The position numbers were made by a program, and so were the translations under genes. Positions 10,001 to 20,372 of a stretch of DNA of 64,000 nucleotides are shown here, piece after piece (within the stretch, counting starts at the first letter, position 1; every line of letters begins with the position of its first letter). Under the pieces are notes generated by a model. It saw only the letters and a list, made by a program, of their open reading frames with translations, was not told the DNA's origin and did no database searches. Origin of the DNA: Comamonadaceae bacterium (GTDB taxonomy: Bacteria > Pseudomonadota > Gammaproteobacteria > Burkholderiales > Burkholderiaceae_C); the NCBI GenBank assembly GCA_947478725.1, contig CANJWZ010000020.1, forward strand, positions 1-64,000. The letters are read 5' to 3'.

Positions 10001-12973
10001 ACGCCCGAGCAGGTGATGGAGCACCGCACATCACACACCGCATTGGCGCTGCGCGAGTATGCAGCGGTGATGAACAAAGTGCACGCGGTTGAAGAGCCGC
10101 GCGCCAAAGCCTGGAAGACGCGGCCGACGTTTTCAAACGACATTCAAATCGTCAACGCCAAAGAAAACAACCTCAAGAGCCTGTCGGTCAACATTCCGCG
10201 TGGCAAGTTCAATGTGGTCACGGGTGTGTCCGGTTCGGGCAAGTCGACGCTGGCGTTTGATATTTTGTTCAATGAAGGCCAGCGCCGCTATCTTGAATCA
10301 CTCAACGCCTATGCGCGCAGCATTGTGCAGCCGGCCGGCCGGCCCGAGGTGGATGCGGTGTACGGCATACCGCCGACGGTGGCGATTGAGCAGCGCCTGT
10401 CGCGCGGCGGTCGCAAGTCCACGGTGGGCACCACCACCGAGGTATGGCACTTTTTGCGACTGCTGTACGTCAAGCTGGGGATTCAGCATTGCACCAAAGA
10501 CGATGCCGCCGTGATGCCGCAAAGCCCCGAGAGCATTGCCGCACAACTGATGAAAAACTACCGCGGCAAACATATCGGCTTGCTCGCGCCGCTGGTAATA
10601 GCACGCAAAGGTGTTTACACCGAGCTGGCCGACTGGGCGCGGCCACGTGGTTACACCCATTTGCGGGTCGATGGCGAGTTTTTGCCGACCACAGGTTTTC
10701 CGCGCATTGACCGCTTCAAAGAGCACACGGTGGAGCTGCCGATTGCCAGCCTGCACATTGACCCGAAGAACGAAGCGGCCTTGCGCTTGGCGCTGACAGT
10801 GGCACTGCAACACGGCAAAGGCCAGGTGCATGTGCTGGCCCCGCTGGACGGCTTGCAGGGCGCGATGCTGGCGGGCACGTCAACCCAGGCGATTGGCAAG
10901 CTCGAAGCGTTCTCGACCAAGCGCGCCTGTCCGGTGTGCAGCACCTCGTATCCCGAGCTGGACCCGCGCCTGTTTAGCTACAACAGCAAGCACGGCTGGT
11001 GCCCTGATTGCGTGGGCACAGGCGTCAAGCTGACCAAAGAACAGCGCAAAGTGTTTGACGACTCGGTGCAAGATGCCGACAACAAGGGCCGCGAGCAAAG
11101 CTTTGCCGAGCCTGACGTTGAAGATGTGGCCAACACGGCCTGCCCTGGTTGCGCAGGGACGCGCCTGAACCGGCAAGCTCGGGCCGTCAAATTTGCGGGT
11201 GTGGGCATTGCCGACATCGCATGCTTGTCGGTTACCGACGTGCGGGCCTGGGTTGAAAAACTGGCCTTGGTTGGCCGCGAAAGCGGCATTGCGCGCGACC
11301 TGATTCCCGAGATCAAATCACGCCTTGAATTCCTGGAGGATGTGGGCTTGGGCTACCTCACGCTGGACCGTGGCGCGCCCACGCTGTCAGGCGGCGAGGC
11401 ACAGCGCATCCGGCTGGCGGCGCAACTGGGCAGCAATTTGCAAGGTGTTTGCTATGTGCTCGATGAGCCGACGATTGGCCTGCACCCGCGTGACAACGCC
11501 ATCTTGCTCAGCGCGCTGGGCAAGTTGAGCGAACGCGGCAACACGCTGGTGGTGGTCGAGCATGACGAAGACACCATTCGCCGCGCCGACAACATCATCG
11601 ACATCGGGCCCGGTGCTGGCAAGCGCGGTGGGCGTCTGGTGGCGCAGGGCAGTGCGGCACAACTGTCTGCGGTGCCAGACTCACTGACGGGTCGTTATCT
11701 TGCGAACCCGCTGATTCACCCCCTGCATGCGCGGCGCGAAACAGTCACTGAATTAGCCGACGTCCAACCGGCGAACGCCAGCTCAGCGCAACCGCTCAAA
11801 CCCGTCAGCAAACAAAAAGCCGCCAAACTCAAAGCAGCCGCACTGATCGCCAACGCTGCATCGGCCAGCACGCTGCACAACGCCGCCCCGGCCGCTGCCA
11901 GCAAACACACCTCGTGGCTGACGGTGACCAAAGCCGATTTGCACAACCTCAAAGACGTGACGATTGACGTGCCGCTTTTCAGGCTGGTCGCCGTCACAGG
12001 CGTCTCAGGTTCAGGCAAATCGACATTGGCCCGCGATGTGCTGCTGACCAACGTGCACGCCGCTGTCATGCAGCGCAGCACCAAGGCAGGCCGTGACTCA
12101 GACGATGCAGGCCACCATCCGACATGGGCCGGTTGTGAAAGCATCGCAGGCTACCGCGTGGTCGACCGCGTGCTTGAAGTGGACCAAACCCCGATCGGCA
12201 AAACGCCGCGGTCTTGCCCGGCTACCTACATCGGTTTTTGGGACACGATTCGCAAACTGTTTGCCGACACGCTGGAGGCGCGCGCCCGCGGTTACCAGGC
12301 TGGGCGCTTTAGCTTTAACACCGGCGAGGGCCGCTGCCCGACCTGCGAAGGAGCGGGCGTGCGGACCATTGGCATGAGCTTTTTGCCCGACGTGAAAGTG
12401 CTGTGCGAAACCTGCCACGGCGCCCGCTTTAACCCCGAGACGCTGGCGGTGACCTGGCGCGGCAAAAGCATTGGCGATGTGCTGAAGATGGAAGTCGACG
12501 AAGCGGTGGAATTTTTCAAATCCATGCCCAGCATCGGCCACCCGCTGCAATTGCTCAAAGACGTTGGGCTGGGTTACCTCACGCTTGGCCAGCCCTCGCC
12601 CACGCTGTCGGGCGGCGAGGCGCAGCGCATCAAGCTGGTGACTGAATTGAGCAAGGTGCGTGACGACATCACAAGGCGTGGTCAAAAAGCGCCGCACACG
12701 CTGTATGTGCTGGACGAGCCCACCGTCGGCCTGCACATGGCTGACGTTGAAAAGCTCATCCATGTGCTGCACCGCCTGGTCAACGGCGGCCACAGCGTGG
12801 TGGTGATCGAGCACGACCTGGACGTGATTGCCGAGGCCGACTGGGTGATTGACCTCGGGCCAGACGGCGGCAACGCCGGTGGCAGCGTGGTCGCCGCTGC
12901 ACCGCCTGAAACCGTCGTCAAGCTGGGCACCCACACCGGAAACGCCCTGCGCGGCGTTCTGGAACGGCTTTGA
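7025..12973 (+). CDS. uvrA: Double-length excinuclease ABC subunit A (tandem UvrA fusion, four ABC ATPase domains)
   Basis: 1982 aa; four Walker A (GPSGSGKSS, 3x GVSGSGKST), four LSGGE(A/V)QR signatures, UvrA-type CxxC zinc motifs in both halves. Confidence 0.93.
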   Translation: MPQGTIRIRGARQHNLKNIDLDIRTNEMTVVTGPSGSGKSSLVFDTLFAEGQRRYVETFSAYARQFLDRMDKPAVDKVEGVPPAIAIDQTNPVRSSRSTVGTMTELNDHLKLLYARSAQLFDKQTAQAVRHDTPESIYAELMARTAELDAQFSNGRAPEGKLAPSGGSEVREATRVGARVVMTFPVELPGNTSAEQLEQWLSASGFTRVHAEREVATPAGPHKLLDVVADRFRIQTIEKARAVEAIEVAIKRGGGRLNVYVQSDGQDEKMWRFSTGLHCPDSDTRYTDPTPSLFSFNSAMGACDKCKGFGRVIGVDYGLVIPNDKLTLRAGAVKVMQTPAWQEAQDDLMRHAESAGIPRDTPWYKLTPEHQAWVINGSPNWNGKWSQHWFGIKRFFEYLESKSYKMHIRVLLSKYRSYTPCETCGSARLKLESLLWRLGTQEAADAVLPPAERFMPVGVTWTRAQLEAMPGLCLHDLMRLPIDKLQKFSASLSHAALGDDAEQKALKSLFEEIQTRLKYLCDVGIGYLTLDRQSRTLSGGEVQRINLTTALGTSLVNTLFVLDEPSIGLHPRDMNRITQAMHRLRDAGNTLVVVEHDPAVMLAADRMIDMGPGPGEKGGQIVFDGTPEDLKHADTLTGAYLGARKQVGMGFKRPVTDSTPRLILEGARDHNLKNLTVDFPLQRLVCVTGVSGSGKSTLMQDILAPALLRQFGKATETPGLHDRLMGADHLTDVVFVDQSPIGKTARSNPASYVGAWDAVRELFAQAPLARQRSYTSSKFSFNNGDGRCPTCGGSGFEHVEMQFLSDVYLRCPDCDGKRYRPEILEVTIERKAIGQTVSKILNVADVLDLTVSEAVQLFAQDREVVRALQPIVDVGLEYVKLGQPVPTLSGGEAQRLKLAGFLADASKTRSASKQALALRHPSKGTLFLFDEPTTGLHFDDIAKLMRALRKLLEAGHSLIIIEHNLDVIRSADWIIDLGPEGGEAGGLLVAEGTPEQVMEHRTSHTALALREYAAVMNKVHAVEEPRAKAWKTRPTFSNDIQIVNAKENNLKSLSVNIPRGKFNVVTGVSGSGKSTLAFDILFNEGQRRYLESLNAYARSIVQPAGRPEVDAVYGIPPTVAIEQRLSRGGRKSTVGTTTEVWHFLRLLYVKLGIQHCTKDDAAVMPQSPESIAAQLMKNYRGKHIGLLAPLVIARKGVYTELADWARPRGYTHLRVDGEFLPTTGFPRIDRFKEHTVELPIASLHIDPKNEAALRLALTVALQHGKGQVHVLAPLDGLQGAMLAGTSTQAIGKLEAFSTKRACPVCSTSYPELDPRLFSYNSKHGWCPDCVGTGVKLTKEQRKVFDDSVQDADNKGREQSFAEPDVEDVANTACPGCAGTRLNRQARAVKFAGVGIADIACLSVTDVRAWVEKLALVGRESGIARDLIPEIKSRLEFLEDVGLGYLTLDRGAPTLSGGEAQRIRLAAQLGSNLQGVCYVLDEPTIGLHPRDNAILLSALGKLSERGNTLVVVEHDEDTIRRADNIIDIGPGAGKRGGRLVAQGSAAQLSAVPDSLTGRYLANPLIHPLHARRETVTELADVQPANASSAQPLKPVSKQKAAKLKAAALIANAASASTLHNAAPAAASKHTSWLTVTKADLHNLKDVTIDVPLFRLVAVTGVSGSGKSTLARDVLLTNVHAAVMQRSTKAGRDSDDAGHHPTWAGCESIAGYRVVDRVLEVDQTPIGKTPRSCPATYIGFWDTIRKLFADTLEARARGYQAGRFSFNTGEGRCPTCEGAGVRTIGMSFLPDVKVLCETCHGARFNPETLAVTWRGKSIGDVLKMEVDEAVEFFKSMPSIGHPLQLLKDVGLGYLTLGQPSPTLSGGEAQRIKLVTELSKVRDDITRRGQKAPHTLYVLDEPTVGLHMADVEKLIHVLHRLVNGGHSVVVIEHDLDVIAEADWVIDLGPDGGNAGGSVVAAAPPETVVKLGTHTGNALRGVLERL
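7487..7558 (+). repeat. Copy of dispersed family B repeat, in frame inside uvrA
   Basis: gcgctcccgaaggaaaattagccccctcggggggcagcgaagtacgcgaagcgacgagagtgggggc. Confidence 0.8.
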
Positions 12974-12980
12974 GTCAGCT

Positions 12981-13038
12981 TGATTGCTATTTATTCAGGA
13001 GCTATTCATCCTTATATTGATTGAGCTACAGGCCAAAA
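12981..13038 (+). repeat. Copy of family A mini-repeat, intergenic after uvrA
   Basis: tgattgctatttattcaggagctattcatccttatattgattgagctacaggcc. Confidence 0.7.
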
Positions 13039-13146
13039 TACGCATGGAAAGCCCAATTTTATGTTTTTGACGTCTTTCAGGTGTTCCCCTGATGCGTTTT
13101 GCCTTCTGCTGACCGATGATGTCATCACCTCACTGATTGGAGTCCC

Positions 13147-14112
13147 ATGAAACGCCGCCACTTGCTGCAATCTGCAGCCGCACTCGCTGTGCCCACCCTG
13201 CTCAGCCAGGCGGGTGCCCAAAGCTTCCCGAACAAACCCATCAAGCTGGTGATTGCTTTCCCCGCAGGCGGGCCCACCGACATCACGATGCGATCGCTGG
13301 CTGACAACGCCTCCAAAATCCTGGGCCAGCCGGTGGTTGTTGAAAATAAACCCGGCGCGGGCGGCACGCTGCCGGCCCAGCAATTGCAAAGCGCTGCGGC
13401 TGACGGCTACACGGTGGCGCAAATTCCGTTGGGCGTGTTTCGCCTGCCGTACACCACCAAACTGTCCTGGGACCCGATCACCGATTTGACCTATGTGCTG
13501 AACGTCACCGGCTACGCATTTGGCCTGGTCGTGCCCACGGATTCACCGCTCAAAACCTGGACGCACTTTGTCGGCTGGGCCAAGGCCAATCCCGGCAAGC
13601 TCAGCTATGGTTCTACCGGCACCATGACCAGCCCGCACCTGACGATGGAGCTGATTGCGCAAAAGCTCGGCATTGAGCTGCTGCATGTGCCGTACAAAGG
13701 CAGTGCTGACCTGATGCAGTCCATCTTGGGTGGCAACATCATGGCCGCGGCCGATTCCACCGGCTTTGCGCCGCAGGTTGAAGCGGGCAAGCTGCGGGTG
13801 CTGAACACCTGGGGTGCAGAACGGCTGGCCAAATTTCCGGATGCGCCCACGCTGAAAGAGCTGGGCCTGGACATGGTGCAAAACTCGCCATTTGGCATTG
13901 CGGCCCCGCGCGACACGCCACCAGCCGTGGTCAAGCGCTTGCATGACGGCTTCAAGCAGGCCATGGACATGGAGAGCTACAAAAACACCCTGGCCAAGTA
14001 CGACATGACACCCATGTACATGAGCTCGTCGGCTTACCTGAAGTTTGCGCAAGAGACTTTCAAGCGCGAGAAAGCACTGGTGGAGAAGCTGGGGCTGCTT
14101 AAAAGCTCTTAG
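13147..14112 (+). CDS. Bug/TctC family tripartite tricarboxylate transporter substrate-binding protein
   Basis: PNKPIKLVIAFPAGGPTDITMR, VVENKPGAGG, HVPYKGSADLMQSILGG. Confidence 0.9.
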   Translation: MKRRHLLQSAAALAVPTLLSQAGAQSFPNKPIKLVIAFPAGGPTDITMRSLADNASKILGQPVVVENKPGAGGTLPAQQLQSAAADGYTVAQIPLGVFRLPYTTKLSWDPITDLTYVLNVTGYAFGLVVPTDSPLKTWTHFVGWAKANPGKLSYGSTGTMTSPHLTMELIAQKLGIELLHVPYKGSADLMQSILGGNIMAAADSTGFAPQVEAGKLRVLNTWGAERLAKFPDAPTLKELGLDMVQNSPFGIAAPRDTPPAVVKRLHDGFKQAMDMESYKNTLAKYDMTPMYMSSSAYLKFAQETFKREKALVEKLGLLKSS

Positions 14113-14933
14113 CGTGACTGCGCCGATAGGACGGCCCGAGCCACTTCGGCAAACCCAGCGCCGCGTTCAGCATTGGTGAAGTAGCGCGGCAAATGTGCCA
14201 GCTGCGCCTCAAAGCGCCGCACATTGGCCACGCCAATGGAATTCGGGAAAGCGTCGAACATCAACTGGTCGTTGGTTGAATCGCCCACGAAGACCCAGTT
14301 GTCCATTTCTGCATCCAGGTCTCGCGCAAACAACTGGCGCACGGCCCAGCGCGCGCCCACCACCTTGTTGTGCTCGCCAAACCAGCCATTGATGTGGATG
14401 GAGCTAACGGTGGCCGTCATGCCTTCGGCCTGCATGATGGCGACGACTTGCGCTATTTTTTCTGGTGGCAGATGGGTGAATTCGCTGTGGTCAATCGCCA
14501 TGTCGGTTTCACGCCCAGCACTATCGCGCGCCAGCAGCGTGCCCGGCACCTCTTGCAAGATACGCTGACCGATTTGTGCCATGCGGGCGAAGTTGCTGGC
14601 CCTGATGGCATCGCCCTGTTGATATGATTTCAATAGCAGATTGCGCTTGTTTCTATTGGCTTTCGGGTCTTTTTGATGGACTTTTTGAAGCAAAACAGCG
14701 CCGTTTTCAGCCACAATTGCATCGACGGGCCAGCGCATGGCAAAAGGCTCGCTCCAGCCGACCGGACGGCCTGTGATGGCGATGACAGCCAAGCCTCGCG
14801 CCTTCAAGTCACCCAAGGCGGCCAGTGCATCTGGCGTGATCGCGCCCTGCGTGGTCAGCGTGTCGTCAATGTCTGTGAAGACGCCTTTGATGCGGCTTCT
14901 GGCCTGCCAAGACCAAGAATTTAAGGGCTGCAT
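14109..14933 (-). CDS. HAD-IIB family hydrolase (Cof/phosphatase-like)
   Basis: GVFTDIDDTLTTQGAI, AITGRPVGW, WVFVGDSTNDQLMFDAF; start chosen at MQPLNSW because the longer ORF would cross the riboswitch. Confidence 0.85.
   Translation of the reverse strand: MQPLNSWSWQARSRIKGVFTDIDDTLTTQGAITPDALAALGDLKARGLAVIAITGRPVGWSEPFAMRWPVDAIVAENGAVLLQKVHQKDPKANRNKRNLLLKSYQQGDAIRASNFARMAQIGQRILQEVPGTLLARDSAGRETDMAIDHSEFTHLPPEKIAQVVAIMQAEGMTATVSSIHINGWFGEHNKVVGARWAVRQLFARDLDAEMDNWVFVGDSTNDQLMFDAFPNSIGVANVRRFEAQLAHLPRYFTNAERGAGFAEVARAVLSAQSR
14618..14668 (+). repeat. Diverged copy of family A mini-repeat inside the HAD hydrolase gene
   Basis: ttgatatgatttcaatagcagattgcgcttgtttctattggctttcgg. Confidence 0.5.
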
Positions 14934-14960
14934 GACGAAAGTGTCGCATGTCTGTACAAT
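14932..14960 (+). promoter_or_regulatory. Candidate sigma70 promoter of the riboswitch-ahcY transcript
   Basis: ATGACG-17 bp-TACAAT immediately upstream of the riboswitch. Confidence 0.5.
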
Positions 14961-14966
14961 ATCGGG

Positions 14967-15060
14967 TTCTTGAGGAGCGTTGCAACCCACGGCATGTGGA
15001 TTAGGCTCAAGATTTAACTTTGCAACCACGCTCACCCGCAATGCTTGTTCGCCGGGTGAG
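14967..15060 (+). ncRNA. S-adenosylhomocysteine (SAH) riboswitch
   Basis: ttcttGAGGAGCGtTGCAAc...cAGGCTCaag...TGCAACcaCGCTCAccc, matching the remembered SAH riboswitch consensus, directly upstream of ahcY; followed by hairpin ctcacccg...cgggtgag. Confidence 0.9.
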
Positions 15061-15150
15061 TTTCCAAACTCTCCAGACGTTTCAGCATTGCGCACGTGGC
15101 CATTTTGCCCAATTGATGTTTGATCTCATTTTTTGATGTTGGAGAACCGT

Positions 15151-16590
15151 ATGAACGCCGTCCTTAAACCTGTTACTGCTTTCACTGATTACGTGATTGC
15201 TGATCTTTCTTTGGCCGCCTGGGGCCGCAAAGAATTCAAAATTGCCGAAACCGAAATGCCGGGCCTGATGGCCATCCGCGAAGAATTCGCCAAGGCTCAG
15301 CCCCTCAAAGGTGCCCGTATCACTGGCTCGCTGCACATGACGATTCAAACCGGCGTGCTGGTTGAAACGCTGCAAGCCCTGGGCGCTGACGTGCGCTGGG
15401 CATCGTGCAATATTTTCTCGACGCAAGACCACGCCGCCGCCGCGCTGGCAGCGGTTGGCACACCTGTGTTTGCGATCAAGGGTGAAACCCTGGCCGACTA
15501 CTGGGATTACACCCACCGCATTTTTGAGTTCGGCGGCGCCAAAGGCACCCCTGAAGAAGGTCCGAACATGATTCTGGACGACGGCGGCGACGCCACCTTG
15601 CTGATGCACCTGGGCACCAAGGCTGAGAAAGACATCTCCCTGCTGGCCAAGCCTGGCAGCGAAGAGGAAATCTGCCTGTTCAACGCCATCAAGGCGAAGC
15701 TGGCGATTGACCCGACCTGGTACAGCCGCCGCCTGAAAAATATCATCGGCGTGACCGAAGAAACCACCACGGGTGTGTTGCGTTTGAACGAAATGTCCGC
15801 CAAGGGCACACTGGCCATTCGCGCCATCAACGTGAACGACTCCGTGACCAAATCCAAGTTCGACAACCTGTATGGTTGCCGCGAATCGCTGGTTGACGCT
15901 GTCAAGCGCGCTACCGACGTGATGATTGCTGGCAAAGTGGCTGTGGTTGCCGGCTACGGCGATGTGGGCAAGGGCTCGGCCCAGGCACTGCGCGCCTTGA
16001 GCGCCCAGGTGTGGGTGACCGAGATTGACCCGATCAACGCGCTGCAAGCCGCGATGGAAGGCTACAAAGTCGTGACGATGGAATACGCTGCTGACAAGTG
16101 CGACATTTTTGTGTCCGCCACCGGGAACAAAAACGTCATCACCTATGAGCACATGGCCGCCATGAAAGACCAGGCCATCGTTTGCAACATCGGCCACTTT
16201 GACAACGAAATCGATGTGGTGTCGCTCGAGAAATGCACCTGGGAAGAAATCAAGCCGCAAGTCGACCACGTGATTTTCCCGGACGGCAAACGCATCATCC
16301 TGCTGGCCAAAGGCCGCTTGGTCAACCTGGGCTGCGGCACCGGCCACCCCAGCTTTGTGATGTCGTCAAGCTTTGCGAACCAGACGATTGCACAAATCGA
16401 ACTGTTCACCAAGCAGGCCGACTACGAAGTGGGCAAGGTCTATGTGTTGCCAAAACATCTGGATGAAAAAGTCGCGCGCTTGCACCTGAAGAAAGTCGGC
16501 GCTGTGCTAAGCGAACTGAGCCAGGAACAGGCTGATTACATCGGCGTCAGCAAGTCTGGCCCGTACAAAGCCAACGCCTACCGTTATTAA
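15151..16590 (+). CDS. ahcY: Adenosylhomocysteinase
   Basis: [70 protein letters not shown]-terminus. Confidence 0.97.
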   Translation: MNAVLKPVTAFTDYVIADLSLAAWGRKEFKIAETEMPGLMAIREEFAKAQPLKGARITGSLHMTIQTGVLVETLQALGADVRWASCNIFSTQDHAAAALAAVGTPVFAIKGETLADYWDYTHRIFEFGGAKGTPEEGPNMILDDGGDATLLMHLGTKAEKDISLLAKPGSEEEICLFNAIKAKLAIDPTWYSRRLKNIIGVTEETTTGVLRLNEMSAKGTLAIRAINVNDSVTKSKFDNLYGCRESLVDAVKRATDVMIAGKVAVVAGYGDVGKGSAQALRALSAQVWVTEIDPINALQAAMEGYKVVTMEYAADKCDIFVSATGNKNVITYEHMAAMKDQAIVCNIGHFDNEIDVVSLEKCTWEEIKPQVDHVIFPDGKRIILLAKGRLVNLGCGTGHPSFVMSSSFANQTIAQIELFTKQADYEVGKVYVLPKHLDEKVARLHLKKVGAVLSELSQEQADYIGVSKSGPYKANAYRY

Positions 16591-16712
16591 AAGCTACTGC
16601 GCACCCGTGATACTGCGTTGCGGGTCCCGTCTGCGAATCCTCACGTACCTTCAGTACGCTCCGGTTCGCAGCCACCCGCGCCTTGTCTGACGGGCGCTCG
16701 CTACGCTTTTAG
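16589..16712. repeat. Large imperfect palindrome between ahcY and tlyA
   Basis: Outer arms taaaagctactgcgcacccg / gggcgctcgctacgctttta; inner arms tgcgaatcctcacgtac / gtacgctccggttcgca. Confidence 0.7.
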
Positions 16713-16734
16713 CCTGCTACCTCCAAAGAAATCC

Positions 16735-17733
16735 ATGCGCGCTGACCTTTTTCTCGTCGAACACGGCTTTGCCACCACCCGCTCCCAGGCCCAGCGCCTG
16801 ATTGGCTCGGGCGTGCAGTGGCGTGTTGTGGTTGACGAGGCAGAGGTCGCTGCGCCGTGGAAACGCGTGGCCAAGAACGGTGATGAGATCCCAGATGCGG
16901 CAGAAGTTGAAGTGCTCGACAACACCGAGGCCAAATACATCTCGCGTGGTGGCTTGAAGCTCGAAGGTGCATTGAAAGCCACCGGGCTTGACGTGACCGG
17001 CCTGCGCTGCTTTGATGTGGGTCAGTCGACCGGCGGCTTTACTGATTGCCTGCTCCAGCATGGTGCTGTGCAGGTGGTGGGTGTGGACGTCGGTCATGGC
17101 CAGTTGCACGCCAGCATGCGTGACGACGACCGGGTGGTGTGCCTGGAAGGCATCAATGCACGGTCATTGACGTCCGCTGATCTGGTGTCTGCTTACGCTC
17201 AGTCTTATTCGTCTGATGACGACACAGATGCGGATCGTGATGCAGAAAGTGAACCCGGCATTGACCCTGTTTTCGATTTTCTGACAGGTGACCTGTCCTT
17301 TATTTCACTCACGCTGGTGCTGCCTGCCGTCGTGCGCCTGCTCAAGGCCGAGGGCCATCTGTTGATGCTGGTGAAACCGCAATTTGAACTGCAGCCCGGC
17401 CAGATCGGCAAGGGCGGTATTGTTCGTGATGCTGTGCATTTTGAGTTTGTTGAAAAGCGTTTGCGTGACTGTTGTGCTGAACTTGGCGTTGACGTGCTGG
17501 GCTGGATGGCATCCAGCATCGAAGGCGGTGACGGCAACCGCGAGTTTTTCATTCACGGCAAAAAAGGCAGTGACGTCGGTCTGGACGACAAACCTCTGCC
17601 TGCTGCGCTACCGCGCAAAGCCGTCAAACGCACACCGCGTGCCGAAACACGCGCCCTGCATGCTGCGCATGAAGACTCTGAAGAAGCCCACGCTGGCCAG
17701 CACGGTCCGGCGCGGCGCAAACAGCGTGACTAA
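16735..17733 (+). CDS. tlyA: TlyA family rRNA (cytidine-2'-O)-methyltransferase / hemolysin-like protein
   Basis: MRADLFLVEHGFATTRSQAQRLI (S4 domain), FDVGQSTGGFTDCLLQHGA, LVKPQFELQPGQIGKGGIV. Confidence 0.9.
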   Translation: MRADLFLVEHGFATTRSQAQRLIGSGVQWRVVVDEAEVAAPWKRVAKNGDEIPDAAEVEVLDNTEAKYISRGGLKLEGALKATGLDVTGLRCFDVGQSTGGFTDCLLQHGAVQVVGVDVGHGQLHASMRDDDRVVCLEGINARSLTSADLVSAYAQSYSSDDDTDADRDAESEPGIDPVFDFLTGDLSFISLTLVLPAVVRLLKAEGHLLMLVKPQFELQPGQIGKGGIVRDAVHFEFVEKRLRDCCAELGVDVLGWMASSIEGGDGNREFFIHGKKGSDVGLDDKPLPAALPRKAVKRTPRAETRALHAAHEDSEEAHAGQHGPARRKQRD

Positions 17734-17779
17734 ATAGCGTGACTGACTGCGGTCACGCGCGATTGAAGAAAAGCTTTTC

Positions 17780-18619
17780 ATGAACCACACCAAGCTTCCG
17801 ATCAGTGTTGAATTCTTCCCGCCCAAAACGCCTGAAGGTGCTCAAAAGCTGCGCGCGACGCGGCAGACGCTTTACGCCTTGAAGCCCGAGTTTTGTTCCG
17901 TGACCTTCGGCGCAGGGGGTTCGACGCAACAGGGCACCTTTGCCACCGTCAGTGAAATTCTGGCCGAAGGCTTCTCTGCCGCCAGCCACTTTTCATGCAT
18001 TGGCGCCACCAAAGCTACGGTACGCACGCAACTTGAAACCCTGCAGACCATGGGCGTCAAGCGCCTGGTAGCGCTGCGTGGCGACCTGCCCAGCGGCTAT
18101 GGTGCCGGCGGTGAGTTTCATTACGCGAGTGACCTGGTGGCCTTCATCCGCGCCGAGACGGGCGATGCCTTTCACATCGAAGTGGCCGCTTACCCTGAGG
18201 TGCATCCACAGGCCAGGTCGGCCGATGACGACCTGAAGGCTTACGTCACCAAGGTCAAGGCCGGTGCCAATTCAGCCATTACCCAGTATTTTTTCAACAG
18301 CGACGCGTATTTCCGATTTGTTGACGATGCGTACAAGCTCGGCATTGATGTTCCCGTCGTGCCGGGCATCATGCCAATCACCAGTTCCACCCAATTGATG
18401 CGCTTTTCAGATGCCTGCGGTGCAGAAATTCCACGCTGGATACGCCTGCGTCTGCAGGGCTTTGGTGACGACACCGCGTCCATCAAGAGTTTTGGCCTGG
18501 ACGTGACAACCGACCTGTGCGACCAGTTGCGCAACGGCGGTGTGCCGGGGATTCATTTTTATTCGATGAATCAGGCCGGGCCCACGGTTGAGATTTGCGA
18601 GCGGCTCCAGCTGGCTTGA
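17780..18619 (+). CDS. metF: 5,10-methylenetetrahydrofolate reductase
   Basis: ISVEFFPPKTPEGAQKL, SVTFGAGGSTQQGT, GANSAITQYFF, VPGIMPITS. Confidence 0.95.
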   Translation: MNHTKLPISVEFFPPKTPEGAQKLRATRQTLYALKPEFCSVTFGAGGSTQQGTFATVSEILAEGFSAASHFSCIGATKATVRTQLETLQTMGVKRLVALRGDLPSGYGAGGEFHYASDLVAFIRAETGDAFHIEVAAYPEVHPQARSADDDLKAYVTKVKAGANSAITQYFFNSDAYFRFVDDAYKLGIDVPVVPGIMPITSSTQLMRFSDACGAEIPRWIRLRLQGFGDDTASIKSFGLDVTTDLCDQLRNGGVPGIHFYSMNQAGPTVEICERLQLA

Positions 18620-18695
18620 GCCCGCCATAACTGCCCGCTTGAACGGGCCTTGTTTCAAGCCAATATTCAATGGAGCAGTGATGTGCTGGCGCGGT

Positions 18696-19673
18696 CTAGC
18701 CGCCGCTGTCCAGCGTAAAACCGGCATTTCGGTCTTGCCCCAGCAGCGTGACCATCTGCGGCAGCGCTAGCTGCAACTGCGCTTTGAGCGTGTGCGGCGG
18801 GTTGATGACAAACATGCCGCTGGCTGGCAAGCCGGGTCGGACCACATCGCCTTCATCATCGGTGGTCAACTTGCTCGACTTGACAGTCAAAACAGCATTC
18901 AACCAGGGTCTCGATGCTTTCACCGCCAGCGTTTTCAGCTTGCGCGGCAAATCATGTGCTTCTGGCCGGGGGATGACCGGGTACCAGATGACGTACGTGC
19001 CGGTGGCAAAGCGCTTGACGGCATCTGCCATGCAGGCGCTGACGCGGGCGTAGTCGCTCTTCATTTCGTAACTCGGGTCACAAAAAACCATGGCGCGGCG
19101 TGATGGCGGCGGTAAAAAGGTTTTCAGGGACTCAAAACCGTCTTCACGGGCTACGCTGACCTGCCGGCCTGCACCGAGTTGCGCAATATTGCCTGACAGC
19201 GACTTGAAGTCAGTCGGGTGCAATTCAAACAGCTTGAGCTTGTCGCGGCCTTCAAGGAACTGCTGGGTAATAAAAGGGGAGCCGGGATAGATTTTGAGCT
19301 GGCTGGCATCGCCGGTCTCAGCAAACTTCGGGTTCAGGCCGCGCAAAACAAGGGCGTAATCTTCCAGGGCAGGGCAGAAGTCATCTGGCGTGATGGCTTT
19401 TGGCGCTTCCTTTTTAGGTCTTGCTGGCGTTTGGATTTGCTGGACTCCACCTTCACCGGATGCCTGAAAAAGCTTGAAAACACCCTCTCTGGCCTCGCCG
19501 CTGGTCTCGGTGTAGTCGCCATCGAGCCGGTACAGCCCGGCACCGGCATGGGTGTCGATGACGCTCAGGGCGGTGTCCTTGCCGCACAGGTACTTGCATA
19601 GCGCAATCAGGATGGTGTGTTTGAGGACGTCGGCATGGTTGCCGGCGTGAAAGGCGTGGCGGTAGGAGAACAT
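18696..19673 (-). CDS. rlmJ: 23S rRNA (adenine(2030)-N(6))-methyltransferase RlmJ
   Basis: MFSYRHAFHAGNHADVLKH, DTHAGAGLY, VFCDPSYE. Confidence 0.93.
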   Translation of the reverse strand: MFSYRHAFHAGNHADVLKHTILIALCKYLCGKDTALSVIDTHAGAGLYRLDGDYTETSGEAREGVFKLFQASGEGGVQQIQTPARPKKEAPKAITPDDFCPALEDYALVLRGLNPKFAETGDASQLKIYPGSPFITQQFLEGRDKLKLFELHPTDFKSLSGNIAQLGAGRQVSVAREDGFESLKTFLPPPSRRAMVFCDPSYEMKSDYARVSACMADAVKRFATGTYVIWYPVIPRPEAHDLPRKLKTLAVKASRPWLNAVLTVKSSKLTTDDEGDVVRPGLPASGMFVINPPHTLKAQLQLALPQMVTLLGQDRNAGFTLDSGG

Positions 19674-19716
19674 CTTGCTATTTTCGCCCCTAAACCGCTG
19701 GTACAGGCATCCTATC

Positions 19717-19746
19717 TTGACGCCAGCCCTTGATATTTCATATAAT
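19717..19746 (+). promoter_or_regulatory. Sigma70 promoter of rplM-rpsI
   Basis: TTGACG-18 bp-TATAAT. Confidence 0.75.
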
Positions 19747-19750
19747 GGTG

Positions 19751-19900
19751 GGCTTCGCAGCGCATTTGTGGTTCCGCGGCGAAGCCAGGTCTCGGTATCG
19801 TCTTGCGACCGTAAGCTGAGTCAATCCTGCCTAAGAGGTTCCCACCAGAGGAACGCCGACCGCAGAAAAGAGCCCGCCAAACCCTTCTTTTAAAGAGAAA
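19751..19900 (+). promoter_or_regulatory. Structured 5' leader of rplM-rpsI (candidate autogenous control element)
   Basis: About 150 nt untranslated leader; hairpin ggcttcgc...gcgaagcc (19751-19786) at the predicted 5' end. Confidence 0.5.
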
Positions 19901-19904
19901 ACTC

Positions 19905-20372
19905 ATGAAAACCTTCAGCGCAAAACCCGCTGACGTGGTGCACGAGTGGTTTGTGATTGACGCGACCGACAAGGTCCTCGGACGAGTAGCCAGCGAAGTT
20001 GCTCTCCGTTTACGCGGCAAACACAAGGCCATTTACACGCCTCACGTCGACACCGGTGACTTCATTGTCATCATCAATGCAGCCCAGCTGCGTGTCACCG
20101 GTGCCAAGCCGCTTGACAAAATTTACTACCGCCATTCGGGTTACCCTGGCGGTATCACGGCGACCAACTTCCGTGACATGCAGGCCAAACATCCTGGCCG
20201 CGCGCTTGAAAAAGCGGTCAAGGGCATGTTGCCAAAAGGCCCCTTGGGCTACGCCATGATCAAAAAGCTGAAGGTGTACGGCGGTGCTGAGCATCCACAT
20301 ACGGCTCAGCAGCCAAAGGTTCTGGACATTCCAGGCATCTCCATCAACGCTCAGAAAGAGGCCGCCAAATGA
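19905..20372 (+). CDS. rplM: 50S ribosomal protein L13
   Basis: [48 protein letters not shown]. Confidence 0.97.
   Translation: MKTFSAKPADVVHEWFVIDATDKVLGRVASEVALRLRGKHKAIYTPHVDTGDFIVIINAAQLRVTGAKPLDKIYYRHSGYPGGITATNFRDMQAKHPGRALEKAVKGMLPKGPLGYAMIKKLKVYGGAEHPHTAQQPKVLDIPGISINAQKEAAK

Noticed and set aside
12098-12934. 278-aa minus-strand ORF
   Set aside because: Antisense to uvrA; shadow ORF.
14934-15095. N-terminal extension of the HAD hydrolase ORF
   Set aside because: Would translate antisense to the SAH riboswitch; MQPLNSW at 14933 is a better start.
15082-16347. 421-aa minus-strand ORF
   Set aside because: Antisense to ahcY and the riboswitch; no recognisable domain.
18632-18648. gcccgcttgaacgggc hairpin between metF and rlmJ as terminator
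   Set aside because: Short stem without a clear U-tract; too weak to call.
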